The notes below the pieces were generated by a model that was not told the DNA's origin, did not search any database, and saw only the letters and a list, made by a program, of their open reading frames with translations. A stretch of 5,309 nt of DNA, taken from NCBI GenBank assembly GCA_004299215.1, contig SCTD01000583.1, forward strand, positions 1 to 5,309, given 5' to 3'. The number at the start of each line of letters is the position of its first letter. Position 1 is the first letter of the stretch. Source of the stretch: Frankiales bacterium (GTDB lineage: Bacteria > Actinomycetota > Actinomycetes > Mycobacteriales > SCTD01). A program made the position numbers and the translations under genes. Below are positions 1 through 3,769 of this stretch, piece after piece.

Positions 1-561
1 TTCTGGCAGGCCGACCTCGACGAGGCCGTCCGGGACCTCGTCGCGATCGTCCGCGAGACCCGCCCGCAGGTGGTCGTCACCTACGACAGCAACGGCGGCT
101 ACGGGCACCCGGACCACATCCAGGCGCACCGGGTGACCGTGGCGGCGTTCGACGCCGCGGCCGACACCTCGTACTCCCCGGAGCTCGGTGAGCCCTGGCA
201 GGCGAGCAAGCTCTACTTCGGCGCCGTCCCGCGCAGCGTGCTGCAGATGGGGATCGACCTGCTGCGCGAGGCGGGCGACAGCAGCGGGTTCTTCGGCGTC
301 GAGAAGGCCGAGGACCTGCCGTTCGGGGTGCCGGACGAGGACGTGACGACCGAGATCGACGCGAGCGGGCACCTGGAGGCCAAGGTCGCGGCGATGCGGG
401 CGCACAAGACGCAGATCGCGGTCGACGGGCCGTTCTTCGCGCTGTCGAACAACATCGGGCAGCGGGCCTTCGGCATCGAGCACTACACGCTGGGCCGCGG
501 GGAGCGCGGGCCCGGCTCCGGGCCGCACGGCTGGGAGGACGACCTGTTCGCGGGGGTCTGA
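1..561 (+). CDS. mshB: MshB, mycothiol-pathway GlcNAc-Ins deacetylase, C-terminal part (5' end outside window)
   Basis: The reading frame is open from the first base, so the first 186 visible residues are the C-terminal part of a protein that is usually about 300 residues. Known family role: a cytoplasmic zinc enzyme of the LmbE/PIG-L fold that removes acetate from GlcNAc-inositol in the second biochemical step of mycothiol synthesis. Seen here: YDSNGGYGHPDHIQAHRV at fragment residues 28-45. Its HPDH motif supplies the last zinc-binding His, and the preceding Tyr matches the active-site Tyr known in MshB. The N-terminal AHPDDE zinc/catalytic motif must lie upstream and cannot be checked. The tail HYTLGRGERG...GWEDDLFAGV resembles MshB C-termini. 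The close relative Mca (mycothiol S-conjugate amidase) shares the fold; the short DLFAG-type ending favours MshB, but the call is not absolute. The next gene is 220 bases away and probably has its own promoter. Confidence 0.85.
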   Translation, partial: FWQADLDEAVRDLVAIVRETRPQVVVTYDSNGGYGHPDHIQAHRVTVAAFDAAADTSYSPELGEPWQASKLYFGAVPRSVLQMGIDLLREAGDSSGFFGVEKAEDLPFGVPDEDVTTEIDASGHLEAKVAAMRAHKTQIAVDGPFFALSNNIGQRAFGIEHYTLGRGERGPGSGPHGWEDDLFAGV

Positions 562-582
562 CGGGGCGCCCGCACCCCCCGT
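561..582 (+). terminator. Possible weak hairpin terminator after mshB
   Basis: ACGGGG (561-566) can pair with CCCCGT (577-582) around a 10-base loop, starting on the last base of the mshB stop codon. A second small hairpin follows: TGCTC (590-594) with GAGCA (599-603). Neither is followed by a T-run, which is common in high-GC actinomycetes but makes the call weak. Confidence 0.25.
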
Positions 583-642
583 TGCGTCATGCTCAGGGGA
601 GCACCTGGCCGCGCCGGGAGCAGGACGCAAGAAGGGGCCCTC

Positions 643-657
643 GTCACTCTGGGTGAC
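643..657 (+). promoter_or_regulatory. Candidate BldD box 1 (perfect match to recalled consensus)
   Basis: GTCACTCTGGGTGAC fits every fixed position of the BldD box as I remember it, nTnACnC(A/T)GnGTnAn. It sits inside a longer inverted repeat: TCGTCAC (641-647) and GTGACGA (653-659) around a 5-base centre. BldD is the c-di-GMP-bound developmental regulator of actinomycetes, usually a repressor. The site lies 124 bases before the GTG of the FtsH-like gene, in the only long spacer of the window. That this organism encodes BldD, and that it binds here, is inferred; another dimeric regulator could use such a palindrome. Confidence 0.5.
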
Positions 658-683
658 GATCTGGATGGGCCGAACGGGTGATG

Positions 684-698
684 TTCACTCTGCGTAGT
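684..698 (+). promoter_or_regulatory. Candidate BldD box 2 (one mismatch)
   Basis: TTCACTCTGCGTAGT matches the same recalled consensus nTnACnC(A/T)GnGTnAn except for G instead of A at position 14. It shares the core TCACTCTGnGT with box 1 in the same orientation. The two centres (bases 650 and 691) are 41 bases apart, close to four helical turns, so two dimers would lie on roughly the same DNA face. The left half is also part of a short dyad, GTGA-TGT-TCAC (678-688). I could not assign a convincing -35/-10 pair around it. Confidence 0.42.
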
Positions 699-771
699 GC
701 GATCTTGGCCCTGAGTGGAGACACTCGGAGCCACCGGACGGGGGCCGCCCCGTCCTGACGCGTCATCACCT

Positions 772-777
772 GGGGGA
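772..777 (+). promoter_or_regulatory. Ribosome binding site of the FtsH-like gene
   Basis: GGGGGA ends 4 bases before the GTG at 782. This purine run, the only one suitably placed, supports that GTG over the next in-frame start, ATG at codon 26. Confidence 0.55.
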
Positions 778-781
778 TCCC

Positions 782-2752
782 GTGACCGACACCGCCGGCT
801 CAGTCGCCAGCAAGCTCGACCAGCTGCTCGGAGCCGCCGGCGGGTCGGTGCTGTCGATGGCCGGCGCCGACGTGGGGGCCTCGCGGGAGGCGCAGCGGCG
901 CCGCCGCTGGGTGAAGCTCACCCTGCTCGTGTGGTTCGTCGCCGGCGCGGTCGTCCTGCGGACGCTGACGATGGACGGCGGGAGCTTCATCCCGTTCCCG
1001 AGCATCGACCCGTTCCTGCTCGTCATCATCATCTTCTTCGGCCTGCTGATCGGGCTGATGTTCGGTCAGCAGCTCATGACGGCCCGGTCGCCGCACGTGA
1101 TGTACCGACCGGAGCAGATCTCCACGACCCTCGACGACGTGGTCGGCATCGACACCGTCAAGGACGACGTCGTCCGCTCGCTGAACCTGTTCCTGGCGCA
1201 CAAGACCTTCCGTGACGAGATGGGCGGAGCCCCGCGTCGCGGCCTGCTCTTCGAGGGCGCCCCGGGCACCGGCAAGACCCACCTGGCGCGGGCCATGGCC
1301 CGCGAGGCGGGGGTGCCGTTCCTGTTCGTGAGCGCGACCAGCTTCCAGTCGATGTGGTACGGCGCGACGGCCAAGAAGATCCGCTCCTACTTCAAGGCGC
1401 TGCGCAAGGCGGCCCGCAAGGAGGGCGGCGCCATCGGCTTCATCGAGGAGATCGACGCCATCGCGATGACCCGTGGTGGCGTGTCGACCGGCATGACGGC
1501 GGCCTTCTCGCCGCTCGTCGCCGGGTGCCACGGCACCGCGTCGCTGCCCGCGTCGTACGCCGCCGTCGCCACGTCCCCGGCGACCGTGACGAACGCGTTC
1601 GTCAGCGAGGGCACCGGCGGCGTCGTCAACGAGCTGCTCGTGCAGATGCAGTCCTTCGACGACCCGACCGGCTGGGACCGGGCGCGCGGCTGGTTCATCG
1701 ACCGGATCAACCTGTTCCGCGCGCCGGACAAGCAGCTGAAGCGGCCGGACATCGTCCCGACCAACATCCTGCTGATCGCCGCGACCAACCGCGCCGACGG
1801 GCTCGACCCGGCGCTGCTGCGCCCCGGCCGCTTCGACCGCCGGGTGACCTTCGAGCTGCCGGCCAAGACCGGCCGGCGCACGCTGATCGACCACTTCCTG
1901 CTCTCCAAGGCGCACACCGAGGAGATGGCCGACCCCGAGCTGCGCGACGCGCTCGCCGCGGTCACGCAGAACTACACCCCGGTGATGATCGAGCACCTGC
2001 TCGACGAGGCGCTGGTCAACGCGGTGCGCCGCGGCGAGACCGCGCTGACCTGGAAGGACGTCGAGAAGGCCCGCCTGGTCGAGGAGATCGGGATGGGCCA
2101 GCCGGTCGGCTACACCGACCACGAGCGCCGGCTCATCGCCACCCACGAGGCCGGCCACGCGACGCTCGCCTGGCTGACCGCCCCGCAGCGCCGGCTCGAG
2201 GTGCTGACGATCGTCAAGCGGCGCAGCGCCCTCGGGCTGCTCGCGCACGGCGACCGCGAGGACGTCTTCACCCGCTCCCGCGAGGAGATGAAGGCGCTCA
2301 TCCAGATCGCCATGGGCGGGCAGTGCGCCGAGGAGATCTTCTTCGGCGACGTGTCCACCGGCCCCGGCGGCGACCTGCTCTACGCCACCAACTGCGCGGC
2401 CGAGATGGTCGGGGCGCACGGCATGGACGAGAGCCTGCTCTCCTACGCCGCGATCCAGAACAGCTCCTTCAGCGACACCAACATCGTCGGCCGGGTGCTC
2501 GCCGACGACCGCGGCCGCGATGCCGTCGAGGCGCTGCTGCAGAAGCAGAAGGCGGTCGCCAGGCAGCTGCTCTCGGAGAACCGGCACCTGGTCGAGGCGC
2601 TCCGGGACGCGCTGCTCGAGCGCGAGGAGCTCATCGGGCACGAGATCACCGACGTGCTCGAGGCGGCGGCTGCTGCTCCGCGGACGATCGACCTCACGGA
2701 GGCGGAGGCCCCCGCCCGCGAGCTCGACGCCTGGCGCCGCCCGCTCAGCTGA
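782..2752 (+). CDS. Divergent FtsH-like membrane AAA+ zinc metalloprotease
   Basis: The protein has 656 residues. By family it is a hexameric membrane protease that unfolds and degrades membrane or cytosolic proteins with ATP. Domains seen: a basic cytoplasmic tail (RRRR near 39-42), TM1 at about 46-62, a loop of about 14 residues, TM2 at about 77-98, an AAA+ module at about 115-360, a helical lid, and an M41 peptidase from about 440. Motifs: Walker A GAPGTGKT (159-166); pore loop MWYG (191-194), where FtsH has MFVG; Walker B IGFIEEID (218-225), with Glu222 where Asp is normal; second region of homology AATNR...RPGRFDRR with finger arginines 350 and 353; HEAGH (455-459); and Asp531 in STGPGGDL as third zinc ligand. 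Both active sites therefore look intact. Oddities: the roughly 70-residue extracytoplasmic domain of canonical FtsH is absent, and two insertions occupy about 233-279 and 294-327. This may be an FtsH paralogue rather than the housekeeping enzyme, so no symbol is given. BldD-like boxes lie upstream. Confidence 0.88.
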   Translation: MTDTAGSVASKLDQLLGAAGGSVLSMAGADVGASREAQRRRRWVKLTLLVWFVAGAVVLRTLTMDGGSFIPFPSIDPFLLVIIIFFGLLIGLMFGQQLMTARSPHVMYRPEQISTTLDDVVGIDTVKDDVVRSLNLFLAHKTFRDEMGGAPRRGLLFEGAPGTGKTHLARAMAREAGVPFLFVSATSFQSMWYGATAKKIRSYFKALRKAARKEGGAIGFIEEIDAIAMTRGGVSTGMTAAFSPLVAGCHGTASLPASYAAVATSPATVTNAFVSEGTGGVVNELLVQMQSFDDPTGWDRARGWFIDRINLFRAPDKQLKRPDIVPTNILLIAATNRADGLDPALLRPGRFDRRVTFELPAKTGRRTLIDHFLLSKAHTEEMADPELRDALAAVTQNYTPVMIEHLLDEALVNAVRRGETALTWKDVEKARLVEEIGMGQPVGYTDHERRLIATHEAGHATLAWLTAPQRRLEVLTIVKRRSALGLLAHGDREDVFTRSREEMKALIQIAMGGQCAEEIFFGDVSTGPGGDLLYATNCAAEMVGAHGMDESLLSYAAIQNSSFSDTNIVGRVLADDRGRDAVEALLQKQKAVARQLLSENRHLVEALRDALLEREELIGHEITDVLEAAAAAPRTIDLTEAEAPARELDAWRRPLS

Positions 2753-2766
2753 GCCGAGCGGGCTCG
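2743..2766 (+). terminator. Overlapping hairpins at the end of the FtsH-like gene
   Basis: The stop codon lies in a perfect 12-base palindrome, GCTCAGCTGAGC (2743-2754). It overlaps an alternative stem, GAGCC (2751-2755) with GGCTC (2761-2765) around GAGCG. No T-run follows. It could end or reduce transcription before the small membrane gene 53 bases downstream, but read-through into that gene is equally possible. Confidence 0.3.
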
Positions 2767-2805
2767 TCGGGCAGGCAGGCGGGCCGCGTCTGGCAGGCTG
2801 ACCGG

Positions 2806-3183
2806 GTGTCCGACGAGCCCGCTCCGCTCGGGCCGCGGGCGACGGCGGCGGCGTACGGCCTGGTGCTCCTGCTCGCGCTGCTGCTCGCGGTGTGGGGCGC
2901 CTTCCTGGTGCCGCTGCGGTGGGGGACCGTCGTGCTGCCCGCCTCCTGGGCGGTGGCCGCCGCGAGCAACCTCGCGCTCGGCCGGGCCGGCGCGCGGCTG
3001 CTCGGCCGCCCCGGCGCGATCGGCCCCGGCGTGGTGTGGGTCGTCGTCGCGCTCACCTTCGGCAGCCGGCGCTCCGAGGGCGACCTGGTCATCCCCGGGA
3101 CCACCCCCGGGCTGGTCTTCCTGCTGGTCGGCGCGGTCGCGAGCGCCGTGGCGTACGCGCTGGCGCCACCCTCCCGGGGCTGA
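2806..3183 (+). CDS. Small four-helix membrane protein, possibly DUF6113-like
   Basis: The protein has 125 residues from GTG at 2806. Four hydrophobic stretches are visible: about 14-37, 40-59, 72-86 and 100-120. A basic segment with several Arg residues (60-68) links helices 2 and 3, and a charged loop with SRRSEGD (87-93) links helices 3 and 4. No catalytic or ligand motif is visible, so no function is assigned. I recall small membrane proteins annotated DUF6113 lying near mshB in other actinomycetes; the size, helix count and PGT...G motif before the last helix fit, but I cannot confirm membership. The start is moderately sure: only a weak purine stretch (GGCAGGC, 2792-2798) precedes it, but SDEP followed by the first helix is a natural beginning. 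The frame is open far upstream, through the FtsH-like gene, as expected from GC bias; that part is not coding. The same frame continues, after the stop, into cheW. Confidence 0.7.
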   Translation: MSDEPAPLGPRATAAAYGLVLLLALLLAVWGAFLVPLRWGTVVLPASWAVAAASNLALGRAGARLLGRPGAIGPGVVWVVVALTFGSRRSEGDLVIPGTTPGLVFLLVGAVASAVAYALAPPSRG

Positions 3184-3197
3184 CCGGTCAACCCGGG
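3173..3197 (+). terminator. Dyad between the small membrane gene and cheW
   Basis: CCCGGG (3173-3178) can pair with CCCGGG (3192-3197). Between them lies a perfect 10-base palindrome, TGACCGGTCA (3181-3190), containing the stop codon of the small membrane gene. Together they form a 25-base, nearly symmetric structure. It could be a terminator without a T-run, or an operator, since it overlaps the candidate cheW promoter. A further palindrome, CCGGGCCCGG (3193-3202), overlaps its right arm. Confidence 0.35.
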
Positions 3198-3215
3198 CCC
3201 GGTTCCCGCCGATGC
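3188..3215 (+). promoter_or_regulatory. Candidate FliA/WhiG-type (sigma-28) promoter of cheW
   Basis: TCAA (3188-3191), a 16-base spacer and GCCGATGC (3208-3215) resemble the sigma-28/WhiG consensus TAAA-N15/16-GCCGATAA, matching 3 of 4 and 6 of 8 positions. Transcription starting about 7 bases after the -10 would fall at about 3222, essentially on the GTG at 3223, giving a leaderless mRNA. Chemotaxis genes are classic targets of this sigma class. GC-rich sequence makes GCCGA common by chance, so this is tentative. Confidence 0.38.
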
Positions 3216-3222
3216 GCCTGAG

Positions 3223-3678
3223 GTGGACAGCACCGAGCTCGTCATCGTCCGGCTGGGCGGGTGCCGCTACGCGCTGCCCATGGGCTCGGTGGCCGAGGTG
3301 GGCCGCCCGCCGGGGCTGACCCGCGTCCCGGGCCTGCCTGCCTGGGTCGCCGGCGTCGCCAACTGGCGCGGCCGGGTGCTGGCCGTGCTCGACCTGCGCT
3401 CGCTGCTCGCCGCCGAGGTCGGACCGCTCGACCGGCGCGGCCGGCTGGTGGTGCTCTCCCACGGCGGCGTGCGCGTCGGGCTGCTCGTCGAGGCCGTCGC
3501 GGGCGGCGCCCGGCTCGACCCGGAGGCGGTCGAGCCGGCCCTCGCGCACCTGCCGGCCAGCACCGGCAGCCTGCTCGCCGGTCAGGTGACCGACGACGAG
3601 GGGCCGTACGGCGTGCTCGACCTCGACGCGGTCCTGGCGCTCGCCGACCAGCTGCCGCGAGCGCGCAGGGCCTCCTGA
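3223..3678 (+). CDS. cheW: CheW-like chemotaxis coupling protein
   Basis: The protein has 151 residues, essentially one CheW domain and slightly shorter than typical CheW. By family it is a soluble SH3-like adaptor that links chemoreceptors to the histidine kinase CheA at the inner face of the membrane. Seen: an opening beta strand LVIVRLGGCRYALPMGSVAEV (about 6-26); the hallmark VPGLPAWVAGVANWRGRVLAVLDL (about 35-58), with Arg49 at the NxRG position needed for array contacts; a second half with GLLVEAV (86-92); and the closing strand YGVLDLDAVL (129-138). No His, response-regulator or kinase domain is attached, so it is a stand-alone CheW rather than CheA or CheV. GTG at 3223 is the only start candidate between the upstream in-frame stop (3181-3183) and the domain; no Shine-Dalgarno sequence is at a usable distance, which suggests leaderless translation. 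It is followed 91 bases later by a chemoreceptor, its expected partner. Single-domain scaffold proteins of other signalling systems are a less likely alternative. Confidence 0.85.
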   Translation: MDSTELVIVRLGGCRYALPMGSVAEVGRPPGLTRVPGLPAWVAGVANWRGRVLAVLDLRSLLAAEVGPLDRRGRLVVLSHGGVRVGLLVEAVAGGARLDPEAVEPALAHLPASTGSLLAGQVTDDEGPYGVLDLDAVLALADQLPRARRAS

Positions 3679-3689
3679 CGGGCTGTCCT

Positions 3690-3728
3690 CGTTCGAGCGG
3701 CCCGCCGCTACAGGCCGGGGCCCGAACG
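3690..3728 (+). terminator. Long inverted repeat between cheW and the chemoreceptor gene
   Basis: CGTTCG (3690-3695) pairs with CGAACG (3723-3728), and GGCCC (3699-3703) with GGGCC (3718-3722). This gives an 11-bp GC-rich stem with a 3-base bulge (AGC) and a 14-base loop. It begins 12 bases after the cheW stop and no T-run follows. It could terminate or attenuate cheW transcription, separating it from the receptor gene. The right arm overlaps the candidate promoter of that gene, so an operator role is also possible. Confidence 0.45.
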
Positions 3729-3736
3729 GCCGACGA
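3709..3736 (+). promoter_or_regulatory. Candidate FliA/WhiG-type (sigma-28) promoter of the chemoreceptor gene
   Basis: TACA (3709-3712), a 16-base spacer and GCCGACGA (3729-3736) match TAAA-N15/16-GCCGATAA at 3 of 4 and 6 of 8 positions, with the same spacing as the candidate before cheW. Transcription from about 3743 would give a leader of about 27 bases, containing the ribosome binding site at 3756-3761. Tentative for the same base-composition reason. Confidence 0.33.
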
Positions 3737-3755
3737 AGCCTGCAACGACCTGCTG

Positions 3756-3761
3756 AAGGGG
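3756..3761 (+). promoter_or_regulatory. Ribosome binding site of the chemoreceptor gene
   Basis: AAGGGG ends 8 bases before GTG at 3770, good spacing. It fixes that GTG as the start, ahead of the later in-frame ATG at codon 14, which would cut into the first membrane helix. Confidence 0.65.
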
Positions 3762-3769
3762 CACCTCCC

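Noticed and set aside
669..674. GCCGAA as a sigma-28-type -10 before the FtsH-like gene
   Set aside because: No TAAA- or CTCA-like -35 at a 15-17 base spacing upstream.
720..734. Third possible BldD-like box before the FtsH-like gene
   Set aside because: GACACTCGGAGCCAC breaks three fixed positions of the recalled consensus, so it is no better than chance.
800..2641. Long open frame on the minus strand opposite the FtsH-like gene (613 codons)
   Set aside because: It is a mirror of GC-rich codon bias. Its translation is a low-complexity mix of R, G, A, V, E and D with no recognisable domain, while the + strand shows a complete set of FtsH motifs.
1354..2805. Upstream extension of the small membrane gene frame through the FtsH-like gene
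   Set aside because: Translation is Arg/Pro/Ala-rich shadow sequence of the real gene; only the part from the GTG at 2806 looks like a protein.
3212..3214. ATG as an alternative start for cheW
   Set aside because: It is in a different frame from the CheW domain and gives no sensible protein.
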